A stretch of 64,000 nt of DNA from an uncultured Tropicimonas sp. (GTDB lineage: Bacteria; Pseudomonadota; Alphaproteobacteria; Rhodobacterales; Rhodobacteraceae): NCBI GenBank assembly GCA_947497945.1, contig CANMIP010000017.1, forward strand, positions 1 through 64,000, read 5' to 3'. A program made the position numbers and the translations under genes. The stretch's first letter is position 1. The number at the start of each line of letters is the position of its first letter. The notes under the pieces were generated by a model, which did no database searches, was not told the DNA's origin, and saw nothing but the letters and a program-made list of their open reading frames with translations. Below are positions 1 to 9,022 of this stretch, piece after piece.

Positions 1-112
1 GCAACAGCCTTTCCGCCACGATCCGCGCCTTGACGTGATCCGGCCACCGCCGGTACCCGCCATTTGAGATTTCGACATCCAGATCTTTGAGAAACTCTCT
101 CGTAGTATCCAT
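1..112 (-). CDS. tnpA: IS66-family accessory protein TnpA, N-terminal fragment (cut by window edge)
   Basis: This reverse-strand frame begins with ATG at 112-110 and stays open to the window edge, giving 37 residues. The segment RRWPDHVKARIVAE (about residues 21-34) matches the start of the small helix-turn-helix protein encoded first in IS66-family elements. A strong ribosome binding site, AGGAGGTGA, lies just upstream of the start. The rest of the element would lie left of the window. I did not locate the terminal inverted repeat with confidence. Family assignment rests on recognition of the N-terminal motif only. Confidence 0.65.
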   Translation of the reverse strand, partial: MDTTREFLKDLDVEISNGGYRRWPDHVKARIVAERLL

Positions 113-1407
113 TGAGAAACTCACCTCCTGCCAGCCAACAGGACGTGAATCTCAAATCAGTCGGATCTCAGAAAGGTGGGCACCAGGCACCGCATACTAT
201 CGTGTTGGCGAAATCCTTGACCAATGTGACCCCTGAAGAAACGTCCAGAAGCCGGTAGACCCGGTCCCTTTGGAACGGCAGTCGCAAACCATCTCCTTGG
301 CGATCCTCTTGCCTACTTTGATAGCGCAACAATATATGCAGCACGGTATCGACAGCTTTGCCGACCTTCCAGACCTTCGCTGCGGTGGCAGTGTCCCTTG
401 CTGATTTCGTCTGGAATCCTACCGCGCGGACTAAAACCGGACCCTCGTCGTGAGCCGCGTCATGGTCAGGTCAGCGGACTTTGCTATCATTCCTGTCCGG
501 CGAGGAGACGACCGCTAACTGCTCGTTGCCGACTTTCGGCCGTGGTCGCCGCATTGCTACCACAGCAATGACCTTCGCCAGTGCCCACATCCATAACCGA
601 CGTCGGAGCAGAAATCAGCCAACGGCGCGCGGAGCCAGTTGGAGACTTGAGGATTTCTCGCTGAACCTGCTCGAAGAACGCTTCATGTTGCAGCCGCCGA
701 ACGATCCGACGGGCTGCAATCAGACGAACGGCCATTCATGGCGGGTGCAGGGAATTTGAGCATTGAGACGGCCGGGTTGCGGGTAATTATCTCATCCCCG
801 TTAAGAATAGTTAATTTCAATCACACCGCAGTCTTTCCATTCACACGATTTGAACTCCCCGCACCTACACCATCGGATCCGTGAGCTGGAACGATTCGAA
901 AGCGGCCCTCGTCTCGCCCAATTTGTTGAAAAGGTTCGGGCTTTCAGCATTTGAAATTCAGATATCCTGAGGCAAATCGGCGACTGTGGGAAAGCGGGGT
1001 TCGACGGCATGTAGGGTAGGCCTTTAATCCGCATGGTCATTGCCTCGCGCCAGGCGGACGAAGGGCAGCAACTAGTGGTCGGAGAACCGAAATTCGGTCC
1101 TGCTGATCACCATTGGTCAAATCGCCGACTTCAACGAATGCACCCCCAGCGCCCGCGCCACGACACCCAGAAGATCGTCGGCCATTTCGCTCGACTGCCG
1201 GGAGTGACCCCGGTCCATTCACCAATCGCACCGGCTGATAAGAGACCCGACCTAAAATACCGTTCTGTGTCAGTCAGAAAATCCAGATGTAATTCAACCT
1301 GCAATGGCAGGGTTGACCCGAATCGAAGTTTACGCAAGGTTAATTGAATAATATTCGACAGTATCGTCGCAGCCTGTTTTCCACAGCTATTTCAGACGGA
1401 GGGTCGA
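113..1407. other. About 1.3 kb with no confident gene
   Basis: Only short frames of up to about 100 codons occur on either strand. None has a recognisable motif, a good ribosome binding site or sensible amino-acid composition. The stretch just after 113 presumably holds the end of the IS66 element. The remainder may be decayed mobile DNA typical of an island. The last 60 bases (about 1340-1400) are AT-rich and probably carry the promoter of the cluster starting at 1408. Confidence 0.5.
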
Positions 1408-1827
1408 TTGACTTACCCTGTTATACTTTCCAGGCCTTCTCGCCGGACATTCGCCAAGCTTTGCGCTGCAACTTTTGCCACTTTACCATTGCGCGCAATT
1501 GCCTGCCCGTCGCATAGCCTTCCGTCGGAGGCCTTTTCGATCAGCCTTGAGTTGAGCGAGCTAGGCGAGGCCGATGGCCGTCTGCAGTTCGTCATCAGGC
1601 TTTCCAACCCAGCGGGTACACCGGCCCTGTTGACGTCGATCCAGCTGTTCGCACCGGGGGACAGCATGCCCCGGAAGGCCCGTTTCGACCTGGCCGGCGC
1701 CGATATTCGGCCGAGTTACACAGGCCGCCTGCAGCTCGAGCGTAGCCAGAACGTCATGGCGCTGGCAGAGCTTGCCGACGGCACATTTGTTCACGACCGT
1801 CGTTTCGTGAGCCTGACCGTCGCCTGA
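1408..1827 (+). CDS. Tat-exported SoxY-like domain protein lacking the sulfur-carrier tail
   Basis: The product has 139 residues. The N-terminus has a twin-arginine signal (SRRTFAKL, Arg12-Arg13) followed by a hydrophobic stretch, with cleavage expected near residue 31. The mature part looks like the Ig-like fold of SoxY: the end, SQNVMALAELADGTF then a short beta strand, closely matches the SoxY pattern. SoxY normally ends in a GGCGG motif whose Cys carries sulfur intermediates; this protein stops at TVA without any Cys in that place. The start is TTG at 1408, preceded by GGAGGG; no ATG gives a full signal peptide. It lies 32 bases before the CXXCH protein, the LodA-like oxidase and LodB, apparently in one operon. 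A structural or chaperone role for the exported partner is possible but unproven. Confidence 0.6.
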   Translation: MTYPVILSRPSRRTFAKLCAATFATLPLRAIACPSHSLPSEAFSISLELSELGEADGRLQFVIRLSNPAGTPALLTSIQLFAPGDSMPRKARFDLAGADIRPSYTGRLQLERSQNVMALAELADGTFVHDRRFVSLTVA

Positions 1828-1859
1828 AGCCTTCCTTCACCGATAGATCGGACAAGAAC

Positions 1860-3155
1860 ATGAAGAACCGCGCGACAGGACTACCCCTGATTGCCGCCGC
1901 CGCGGCCCTTTCCGGCACCGCCGCCACGGCTCAGGAGATCACCGACTGCACGGCGCCGGCCGCCTGGTTCCCGCATTCCCAGACTCCCCGACAGGACAAC
2001 AACGCCGACTTCAACAGCAATTGCGCCTTCCACCAATGGTCCTGGAACGCCTTCCTCTGGCTGACGCAGGACGACGGCTCGGGCCAGCCACGTTTCTTGT
2101 CGATGATCCCGGCAGGGGAGGTGGTGACCGGCGAGAAGAGCGCAAGCGACGATGTAACGCCACTGCAGCCGCGGACCCGGAAATCCGACATGGGCAGTGC
2201 CTTCCACGAGGTGAACCAGGCCGGCTCGCTCGGCCTGCTTGTCGACCAGAACGGGCGGGCGGTCTATTATTCGGCGTCGGTCAACGACACCTATTTCAAT
2301 TTTGCCGTGACCGAGAACCAGTTCAACATCCCCGAGAACCTTCTCAATGCATCGGACACGCTGAATTTCCCCATCGGCGCGCTGTCGCTCAAGCTCTCCT
2401 GGAAGATCGTTGCGGAAGGTGAGAATACTAGCGGCTTCTTCACCATGCCGACCTCGGTGCAACTGCTGACGACCGGCCCTTCCGGGAATATCGCCCTCGA
2501 TCCGGAGCGGACCCAGGACGTGACGGTCGCGCTGGTCGGGATGCATGTGGTCGGAATCGTCAAGGACCATCCCGAGGCGATCTGGGCCACCTTCGAGCAT
2601 CGCGCAAATGCCCCGGATTTCTCATCCGGTATCGGCATGAATGACAAGCTCAGCAGCAGCGATTTCACCTTCTACGCCAAGGACACGACAGCCGGTGAAT
2701 GCAACCAGAACAATGCCGGTTTCCTGACCCTCACCGACCCCGAGACGCAGGTGCTCTCGCCCGTCACGCAGGTCTGCCGACAGTATGCGTTCGGCGGCGG
2801 GGACGCGCAGAACGTGGCCAATATCGCCAGTCTGAACACCAGCGTCGATGCCCAACTCGAAACGGACTCGATTTGGCGCAACTACATGGAGACCGGCGCG
2901 ATCTGGTTTGCCGCCGTTGATGGGCTGAAGCCCAACATGGCGATGGAGGGCGATATCCTCACCGGCTCGGTGAAACTCTCCAACGCCACGATTGAGACCT
3001 TCACCCAGAAGGTACGCTCCGAGGAGCAGTGTTTCGCGTGCCACCGCACCGACGCGCTCTATCCGATCAGCGCGCCGGACAAGGTACTGCCCGGCAAGAA
3101 CCTCAATATCAGCCATATTCTGTTGAACGCCTACGTGCAGAACCTCGAGAACTGA
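1860..3155 (+). CDS. Exported protein with a single c-type heme motif, partner of the LodA-like oxidase
   Basis: The product has 431 residues. A Sec signal peptide (hydrophobic residues 8-24, ending TAATAQ) directs it to the periplasm. I do not recognise the main body; it is rich in beta-type sequence and has the motif NCAFHQWSWNAFLWLT near residues 54-69. Close to the C-terminus is one CXXCH motif (Cys391, Cys394, His395), consistent with covalent attachment of one heme c. The lone motif sits about 40 residues from the end, unlike an ordinary mono-heme cytochrome domain, so heme binding is an inference. The gene lies between the SoxY-like gene and lodA, 36 bases before the latter. Context suggests it accepts electrons from, or helps export, the quinoprotein. 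Confidence 0.6.
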   Translation: MKNRATGLPLIAAAAALSGTAATAQEITDCTAPAAWFPHSQTPRQDNNADFNSNCAFHQWSWNAFLWLTQDDGSGQPRFLSMIPAGEVVTGEKSASDDVTPLQPRTRKSDMGSAFHEVNQAGSLGLLVDQNGRAVYYSASVNDTYFNFAVTENQFNIPENLLNASDTLNFPIGALSLKLSWKIVAEGENTSGFFTMPTSVQLLTTGPSGNIALDPERTQDVTVALVGMHVVGIVKDHPEAIWATFEHRANAPDFSSGIGMNDKLSSSDFTFYAKDTTAGECNQNNAGFLTLTDPETQVLSPVTQVCRQYAFGGGDAQNVANIASLNTSVDAQLETDSIWRNYMETGAIWFAAVDGLKPNMAMEGDILTGSVKLSNATIETFTQKVRSEEQCFACHRTDALYPISAPDKVLPGKNLNISHILLNAYVQNLEN

Positions 3156-3191
3156 CCCGCGCAGTACGAAGCGACGGAAAGGGAGAACCCC

Positions 3192-5285
3192 ATGACATTC
3201 CGCATTCATCCCGCAATCGGCATTGCCCGGGTCGGCAACGGCGACGATTACTACATCGGCCCTGAAACCATCGCTGGCATGCCGCAGGAAGGCAAACTGT
3301 TGAACGGCGGGTTGCCGATCCGCAAGGGCACCGAGACCGAGACCATCTCCAGCGGCGACCTGCGTGAGGAGGGCGGTGCGCTGAAACGCCAGGCGGCGCG
3401 CTTCCGGATCTACCACTACGACGACGCGCCGATCACTTCATATCCGTCGGGCGCTGGAACCGAAGTGACCATCGGCACGAAGCTGCCCGATGGCCGCATG
3501 GTCACGGACATCGCTTGGACAGTGCACCTGGCCAACAAGAAGGCCAATAACTGGCAATCGCCCGACGACACCGGCGTTGTCGCCTATCAGGACGGCGCCC
3601 TGCCACCGATCCGCAACCCCGGATTTGGCGGCTCGAGCGAACCTGATACGCCCGAAAGGCTCGCCAAGCTGGTTATCGACGCCGGTCCTCGCACCGTCAG
3701 CGGCGCCGAGGCAAGTATCGAGTGCGATGCCGCGACCACGCCAAACGTCTGGCGCGACGGGGCGCCAGCCGATCTCACCGACTACCCGGTGCAGTTCCCC
3801 AACAAGGACGTGTTTCCCGACCTGACCTGCCCGTCGGGCGAGGAGATCAACACGCTCGGCGGGTTGAGGACCGATGCGCGGGGACGCTTGTTGGTGCTGG
3901 GAGCGCATGGCCGCGCCTGTGGATTTGCCGCCGATTCCCTTCCGCTACAGGATTTTGTGAACAATAATGGCTGGTTCGACGACACGGCCGACGGGCCGGT
4001 CACCGCTGTGCTGATCTTCGACGATGGCAGCGAGGAGACGCTGGCGGGCAGCGCCTGGGCGGTCTCCACCGATCCGGCCTATGCGCCACAGACGCTCAAC
4101 GTGGTCTCGCTGTGGGATGATGTCTACACATCCTGGTTGGAGAATTTCGGTCTGAACCCGGCAATCTACGATGCCGACGGACCCGACCAGCCCTATGTTG
4201 CCAGCTACAAGCCGGATTTCCAGTCCGACATCCTGCCGATCTTCCGCGCCGCCTCCTTGCAGATGTGGAACACCAACCTGCCGGATACTGCCATCGCCGC
4301 GCATTTGAGCGTTGGCATGATCGGCCCCGACGACGATCCGGCCTCAAGGCTCTACATCAAGGCGCTCGTCCGCGACCCCGACAAGCCAGAACAGACCAGT
4401 GTCGGTGCGCCGATGATGCCGCTGTCGTTGGGGGATTCCGGAAAGGCCTTTCTGACCGTTTCCCGTACCCAGTATTTCTTCCTGTCCCAGTGGTTTGACG
4501 GCAGCTTCGTTACGTCACCGCCGGTCGAGACGGGAGCGGGCGAGCTGCTTGACAAGGTGGTTCTGGCGAACTGCCTGGGCGGGCGTTTCAGCCCGGGGAT
4601 CGACATGACCTTCATCGCCCGAGATCCCGAACTCTACAACAAGGATTGGCAGAACCCGGGCATCGGCCCGTTCCGGGTCGCCTTGGCACCGCTGACGTAC
4701 GACGCTATCGATCCGGGCAAGCCCTTCCTGGGCGTGGGGTATATCCCGACGCGCGAAGGTCAGGCCGGCGTCGAGCCCGGGGACATCTGCAAGTTCATGG
4801 CGATCCCCTGGCACACCGACTACAATTCCTGCGCGACCCATCTGCCTGCTCCTAACCCTGGCGGCCCGATCGACTCGGCCGATATCAACGATCCGGGTGT
4901 CTTCAGCGGCCGCAGCAATACATCGCTGTTCTGGTCCTGGCCGGCACAGCGGCCGGTGGCGGTCTATACTTTTGACGATCTGGTGGCCAACAACGGGCAA
5001 TTGCCGCGGCAACGTTTCTCGGTGCGCGGCAAAGGCACCATGGCCGAGTCGTTGCCCAAGACGGCGGGGGCCTTCAAGTCGCAGAATGTCGGGCGCTTCC
5101 AGAAATCCGAGGACATGCTGACGAACTGGCACCGGATCGGGATCATAATCCAGGGGCCGGCCATCGACGGCTACGACCCCTCGTTCGACCCAGAATACTA
5201 TCTAGAGGTCGGCGGCTTCCAGGAGGACGACGCCAATCCTGTCATCCCCTGGCCCAACACGCTCGCGGACGATCCCGACGGATGA
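3192..5285 (+). CDS. LodA/GoxA-family CTQ-dependent amino-acid oxidase
   Basis: The product has 697 residues, a usual size for the family. The N-terminal FRIHPAIGIARVGNG is the hallmark of LodA (L-lysine 6-oxidase) and GoxA (glycine oxidase) quinoproteins. These enzymes carry cysteine tryptophylquinone made from a Cys and a Trp of the same chain. Here the likely pair is Cys461 (in NCLGGRFSPGID) and Trp540 (in KFMAIPWHTDYNSC), both in the conserved local contexts. Family members oxidatively deaminate free or peptide-linked amino acids to aldehyde or keto acid, ammonia and, with O2, hydrogen peroxide. No signal peptide is visible. AGGGAG precedes the ATG. The substrate cannot be read from sequence. 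The flavoprotein needed for CTQ formation is encoded immediately downstream. Confidence 0.87.
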   Translation: MTFRIHPAIGIARVGNGDDYYIGPETIAGMPQEGKLLNGGLPIRKGTETETISSGDLREEGGALKRQAARFRIYHYDDAPITSYPSGAGTEVTIGTKLPDGRMVTDIAWTVHLANKKANNWQSPDDTGVVAYQDGALPPIRNPGFGGSSEPDTPERLAKLVIDAGPRTVSGAEASIECDAATTPNVWRDGAPADLTDYPVQFPNKDVFPDLTCPSGEEINTLGGLRTDARGRLLVLGAHGRACGFAADSLPLQDFVNNNGWFDDTADGPVTAVLIFDDGSEETLAGSAWAVSTDPAYAPQTLNVVSLWDDVYTSWLENFGLNPAIYDADGPDQPYVASYKPDFQSDILPIFRAASLQMWNTNLPDTAIAAHLSVGMIGPDDDPASRLYIKALVRDPDKPEQTSVGAPMMPLSLGDSGKAFLTVSRTQYFFLSQWFDGSFVTSPPVETGAGELLDKVVLANCLGGRFSPGIDMTFIARDPELYNKDWQNPGIGPFRVALAPLTYDAIDPGKPFLGVGYIPTREGQAGVEPGDICKFMAIPWHTDYNSCATHLPAPNPGGPIDSADINDPGVFSGRSNTSLFWSWPAQRPVAVYTFDDLVANNGQLPRQRFSVRGKGTMAESLPKTAGAFKSQNVGRFQKSEDMLTNWHRIGIIIQGPAIDGYDPSFDPEYYLEVGGFQEDDANPVIPWPNTLADDPDG

Positions 5286-5328
5286 TAACGCCCCCATCGG
5301 TCACACTTGGCGCTCGGAATAAACCGGC

Positions 5329-6453
5329 ATGACGGAGCGGGTGAACGTCGCCGTACTGGGCGGCGGGCCCGCCGGCGCAGCGACGGCGATCGCGCTTGCC
5401 AACCTGGGCGTTCCGCGCATCCTGATAGCGGAGGCAGAGCATGCGCCCCGCTTCCGGGTCGGGGAAACCATCCCGCCCGATTCTCGCAATTTGCTAAAAC
5501 GGTTCGGTATTCTTGACCATTTCCTGCGCGAGGGGCATTCGCCCTGTTTCGGCAGTTGTTCGAGCTGGGGAGATAACCGCCTCGGTCACAATGACTTCAT
5601 GTTGAGCCCTTACGGTCACGGTTGGCATCTCGACCGGGCACGTTTCGAAACCTTCCTGCTGGAAGAGGCTACAGCGCGCGGTGTCTTGTTGGAGCGGGGG
5701 CAGCGATTTCAGGACGCGACGAGAACCGCGGACGGCTTCGACCTCACCTTTTCGACTGGCCGGAAAATAAGGGCCGGGTTCGTGATCGATGCGACCGGCG
5801 CACGCGCAGCTTTCGCCCGCCTTCAGGGCGCGACTCGCGAAAACTGCGACACGTTGCAGGTCCGCGCAGCGTTGCTTGAGGTAAGCGAACCTTCGCTCTC
5901 CGGTCTGACCTGGTTGGAGGCAACCGAATACGGCTGGTGGTATGCCGCCCGCCTGCCCGGCGACCGGTGTCTGTTTGCCCTGTCGTCGGATGCCGACATT
6001 CTCCGGTCTCGGCAATTGACCCATCACGAGGGATGGATGCAGGCGCTCGGGCAGACGCGGCACATCGGCCGTTTGCAAGCTTTCTGTCAGCCCGTTCCGC
6101 TGTTGAGCCGCAGCTATGCCGCTCCGTCGTGGCAGCTCACGCCACCGGTCGGACCGGGCTGGCTTGCCGTGGGCGATGCCGCAAGCTCGTTCGACCCGAT
6201 CACCTCACAGGGACTCTACAAGGCCATGTCAACCGCGCTTGGCGCGGCCGATGTGGCGGCGTCCTTCCTGGCCGGCAACCAGGCTGCGGTGCGACACTAC
6301 GTTGACGAGCTGGCACGGGATTTCCAGACCTATCAAGACATGCGTCGGCACCTTTACGGCATGGAACAGCGCTGGCCGGATGCGGCGTTCTGGACGAGGC
6401 GTCACGGGCGAGCGGAGATCCCTGAAGGCTCTACGTTCCTACGCGGGATATAG
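5329..6453 (+). CDS. LodB-type FAD-dependent protein for CTQ maturation
   Basis: The product has 374 residues. It belongs to the flavin-dependent halogenase/geranylgeranyl reductase-like group: FAD motif GGGPAG at residues 11-16, VGETIPP near 45, and the second flavin motif GDAASSFDP near 282-290 followed by SQGLYKAM. In Marinomonas, LodB is required to turn LodA into its quinone-containing active form. The position 43 bases after a lodA-like gene supports the same role here. The conserved Lys of true tryptophan halogenases was not obvious, so halogenation is unlikely. A 7-bp hairpin (6469-6494) follows the stop and may end the transcript. Confidence 0.85.
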   Translation: MTERVNVAVLGGGPAGAATAIALANLGVPRILIAEAEHAPRFRVGETIPPDSRNLLKRFGILDHFLREGHSPCFGSCSSWGDNRLGHNDFMLSPYGHGWHLDRARFETFLLEEATARGVLLERGQRFQDATRTADGFDLTFSTGRKIRAGFVIDATGARAAFARLQGATRENCDTLQVRAALLEVSEPSLSGLTWLEATEYGWWYAARLPGDRCLFALSSDADILRSRQLTHHEGWMQALGQTRHIGRLQAFCQPVPLLSRSYAAPSWQLTPPVGPGWLAVGDAASSFDPITSQGLYKAMSTALGAADVAASFLAGNQAAVRHYVDELARDFQTYQDMRRHLYGMEQRWPDAAFWTRRHGRAEIPEGSTFLRGI

Positions 6454-6858
6454 GGATTGGGTGGTTGTGTGCAGGTGGGAGGCAAAGCCTGCACGCTTTA
6501 AGGTGGGAACTGGCAGCCAACCCTGTTTTCACGCATCCATAGAACCGATGATTTGCCAGCCGGGCAAAGAAAAGGCCGGAGGCAGTGTGAATTCACGTGT
6601 GACTGATCGTTTTCCTTTCAGGCGTTTCGTCACTGGTGCAGAGCGGGGTCAGTCATGCAGTTGGGCCCAGTTTGGAGCCCATCAGGAGCTAGAAACTTGG
6701 TGAGTGAGCAATCTCCGACATTGCGCGCGCCTTGCTTTCATTGCTGCATCCTGTCGGCCCGGGTTCGTCCCGAGGACAAGGCCGTCATTTGAACGTTTAA
6801 TTCGGGCGTCCGCAAAGCCGGCATTCTACCACTACGTGCTGATCGCAGCATTCTGTAC
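6454..6858. other. Intergenic, one weak hairpin
   Basis: There is no convincing gene in these 405 bases. Just after lodB, GTGCAGG (6469-6475) and CCTGCAC (6488-6494) can form a stem followed by a short T-containing tail, a possible weak terminator. The rest separates the oxidase cluster from the convergent regulator/integrase genes and carries only shadow frames. Confidence 0.4.
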
Positions 6859-7068
6859 TCAGGCTGCGGTGCGGGATCGATTGGCCTCGAAAGCTTCAAC
6901 CTCATGCTCAAACCAGCCTTTCGTACGGCTGGTAAGTTTCACCGATTTGGGAAAACCATTCGTGCCGTCCTTGTTCCAGCGCCACAAGGGCGTGCGGCTC
7001 ACACCTAGGCGGTCGCACAACTCGCGTTCACGAAGAATCCGCGGAGACTTCTGTTGATGGGTGGTCAT
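6859..7068 (-). CDS. AlpA-family DNA-binding regulator (excisionase-like)
   Basis: The product has 69 residues from the ATG at 7068; a longer start at 7083 has no ribosome binding site. The sequence ERELCDRLGVSRTPLWRW followed by GFPKSVKLTSRTKGWFEHEV is the winged-helix pattern of AlpA/MerR-like phage proteins. Such proteins activate integrase transcription or assist excision of P4-like elements. It is the third gene from the tRNA on the integrase strand, 88 bases past the unknown gene. It probably governs mobility of this island. Confidence 0.75.
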   Translation of the reverse strand: MTTHQQKSPRILRERELCDRLGVSRTPLWRWNKDGTNGFPKSVKLTSRTKGWFEHEVEAFEANRSRTAA

Positions 7069-7156
7069 CGTTTGGCGCCTCATGAAACATCAATGGATGC
7101 CAACAACACGTCTCAGTTTCCCATCCAATGCACGGACAACAAGGGCGGGACCGTAC

Positions 7157-7699
7157 TTATTGTCCGTTCAGAAGTGATCTTCCGAGATTGAGCTGTCGGC
7201 GTGCAGACTTGATGCCGGCTTCGTCTAGGTCAGGTCCCAGAATCTGATTGACGGCAGATGTGTCCGAAAGCTCCGCAGCTTCTTGGAGCTTGGCGACTTT
7301 CTCGGCTAGATTGATCGCTTCTTCTCGCTTTCTGGGATCATCGATGTTTTTTGTACGCCCCTTGGATGGGAGGGCGCTTGTGAGGACAGTGTTCCGTTTG
7401 GCGTGAGCTTTGCCGCTGAAAGATGCGGCATAGTGCGGCAATGCCCTCGCGAGACAGCGGTACGCTTCCAACACGTTTCCATTCCGGTATGCCTCAATCC
7501 CTGACCTTGCAATATCCCCAGCTGTCATGGCGGCGGCGCATTGCTTGCGTTGTTCGAGGGTGCCTCCTTGAAGTCGTTCGGTCCCGAGGCCCTCGGTTTC
7601 AGCGTCCAACACCAGTAGGAACTCCATGAGGTGTCTGTCTTCAGGCGCGACTGAAAGACCGACCTCTTGGGCGAGCACGAATACATCCTTGTCAGTCAT
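7157..7699 (-). CDS. Unknown island protein, translationally coupled to the integrase
   Basis: The product has 180 residues from the ATG at 7699, which overlaps the integrase stop by four bases (ATGA), so the two are co-translated. The protein is soluble and largely helical, with Ala/Leu-rich and charged stretches and no signal peptide or membrane segment. The segment SGIEAYRNGNVLEAYRCLARAL resembles a single TPR-like helical pair. I recognise no family. Its fixed place behind an integrase suggests a role in island maintenance or cargo carriage. Confidence 0.6.
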   Translation of the reverse strand: MTDKDVFVLAQEVGLSVAPEDRHLMEFLLVLDAETEGLGTERLQGGTLEQRKQCAAAMTAGDIARSGIEAYRNGNVLEAYRCLARALPHYAASFSGKAHAKRNTVLTSALPSKGRTKNIDDPRKREEAINLAEKVAKLQEAAELSDTSAVNQILGPDLDEAGIKSARRQLNLGRSLLNGQ

Positions 7700-8868
7700 T
7701 TCGTTCCCTGCAGATAGGTCGACCAAGCCTCACACATCTCGCGACGCTTTTCCGCGAGATCACCTCGCAGATACGCAGCTTCCACGGTATTGGACCCGAG
7801 TGAATGGCTGAGCATGTCTTCTGCGAGCAACCGATCGTACCCCTCACGCGCTGCCCATGTTCGAAAGGTGCTGCGCCAGCCGTGGACAACAGCGCCGGGA
7901 TAGATGCCCTTGAGATACTTGCTGGCGGTCATGTCACTCACCGGTCTCCCAGGTGATGAACCTGGTATCACAAGCGGGGAGGCGTTGAAGCGGGGCAGAG
8001 CGTCGAGGAACGCGCCAAGTGGATTGCTGATAGGAACCCTATGCGCCTTCCGCGACTTCATTCGCTCGGGCGGCACCACGATCATGTCGCCTTGGACGTC
8101 GCTCCATGCGAGCGTACGTGCCGTTCCACTCCGAAGCGCGGTATGAGCGACGAGTATGTTCATCTTTGCGCCGAGGGCATCCGAGCCCATCATCGTTGCC
8201 ACGACCTGTGGTGCATCCTCGACGGCAACCATACCATGGTGGTTGCGAACCCGGCTGACCTTGGCAAGCAGCACTTCAAGGTTGTCACGCCAGGCGAACG
8301 GGTTCGGGCCGGGATGCTCATTTCTCACGATGCAGCCTGCCATGACGCGCTCGCAGCGTTGGCGTACGCGCCGCGCCGTTTCGGGTTTCTCCGCCCAGAT
8401 CGCTGCGAGGATGGCCTCGGCATCGTGGACCGTAATCGTGGCTACATCCCGATCGAGCAGGGACCTGGCATGAGTACGCAGGCTGTTTTCCCAGATCTTC
8501 GCGTGTTTGGCCGAGGTCCAATCGGCCTTGTTGCGCTGGACGTGTCGATCGATGGCTGCCTCAAAGGAAATGCCTTGCTGTGCCCGCGAAGGGGCAGGCG
8601 AGGCGTCCTTCCTGGCAGAGATGGGGTCAACACCCCTTGCGACCTTGTCTCGGGCCTGTGCGGCGAGATCTCGGGCCGTGGCGAGCGAGACAATCGAGAG
8701 AGCACCGAACCCCATCTCCCGCTTCCTGCCATTCATTGTGAACCGGAAGATCCACGACTGCCGGTTACCCTTCGACTTCAGGTACAATCCGCCCCCATCA
8801 CTATGAACGCCTTCGGGAAGCGATTTCAGCTGCGTCGCCTTCAGTTTCTTGAGAGTTCCGGTTCTCAT
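7696..8868 (-). CDS. int: P4-type tyrosine recombinase/integrase
   Basis: The product has 390 residues. The N-terminal arm-binding domain of the DUF4102 type (HSDGGGLYLKSKGNRQSWIF, residues 22-41) is followed by a core-binding region and the catalytic domain. The catalytic set is visible: Arg246 (HTALRSG), His329 and Arg332 (HGWRSTF), His355 (LSHSLGS) and nucleophile Tyr366 (AAYLRGD). The ATG at 8868 is chosen over the upstream frame start because GGAGGGCGAGC lies directly before it. It would integrate DNA into, and with a helper excise it from, a tRNA 3' end; tRNA-Glu sits about 150 bases upstream. All key residues are intact, so it may be active. Confidence 0.9.
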   Translation of the reverse strand: MRTGTLKKLKATQLKSLPEGVHSDGGGLYLKSKGNRQSWIFRFTMNGRKREMGFGALSIVSLATARDLAAQARDKVARGVDPISARKDASPAPSRAQQGISFEAAIDRHVQRNKADWTSAKHAKIWENSLRTHARSLLDRDVATITVHDAEAILAAIWAEKPETARRVRQRCERVMAGCIVRNEHPGPNPFAWRDNLEVLLAKVSRVRNHHGMVAVEDAPQVVATMMGSDALGAKMNILVAHTALRSGTARTLAWSDVQGDMIVVPPERMKSRKAHRVPISNPLGAFLDALPRFNASPLVIPGSSPGRPVSDMTASKYLKGIYPGAVVHGWRSTFRTWAAREGYDRLLAEDMLSHSLGSNTVEAAYLRGDLAEKRREMCEAWSTYLQGTK

Positions 8869-9022
8869 TGCTCGCCCTCCTTGGCCCCATCGACTTCCTC
8901 GGGCCCATACGTGACCCACATGGTGGTGCTTGCGGAGGGAAACTTCAGGGTGTCTCAGGATGCAACGATACCCTTGTTTTCAAGGGTCACGCAACGTTCT
9001 GAAATGTTCTGAACCAGGGGTT

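Larger units (their letters stand above)
1..9022. mobile_element. Genomic island (partial) integrated at tRNA-Glu
   Basis: The integrase gene (7696-8868) starts about 150 bases from the 3' end of the tRNA-Glu gene at 9023. This is the usual layout of a tRNA-targeting integrative element. An AlpA-like regulator, unknown genes, a metabolic cluster and a partial IS66 gene follow leftwards. By eye this stretch also looks less GC-rich than the DNA to the right of the tRNA, and it has long non-coding gaps. I found no second copy of the tRNA 3' end between 1 and 9022, so the far attachment site is probably outside the window. The right boundary is inferred to lie within the tRNA 3' end; the left boundary is unknown. 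It is possible that only the integrase-proximal part is island and that the oxidase cluster is separate. Confidence 0.6.

Noticed and set aside
481-1347. Several 60-104 codon frames in the island's left part
   Set aside because: No ribosome binding sites, no recognisable domains and overlapping competitors on both strands; treated as non-coding or decayed DNA.
1-9000. Second attachment site matching the tRNA-Glu 3' end
   Set aside because: No stretch resembling GGGGAATCGAACCCC or GGCAGTCCGTAGGG was found by eye; presumably outside the window.
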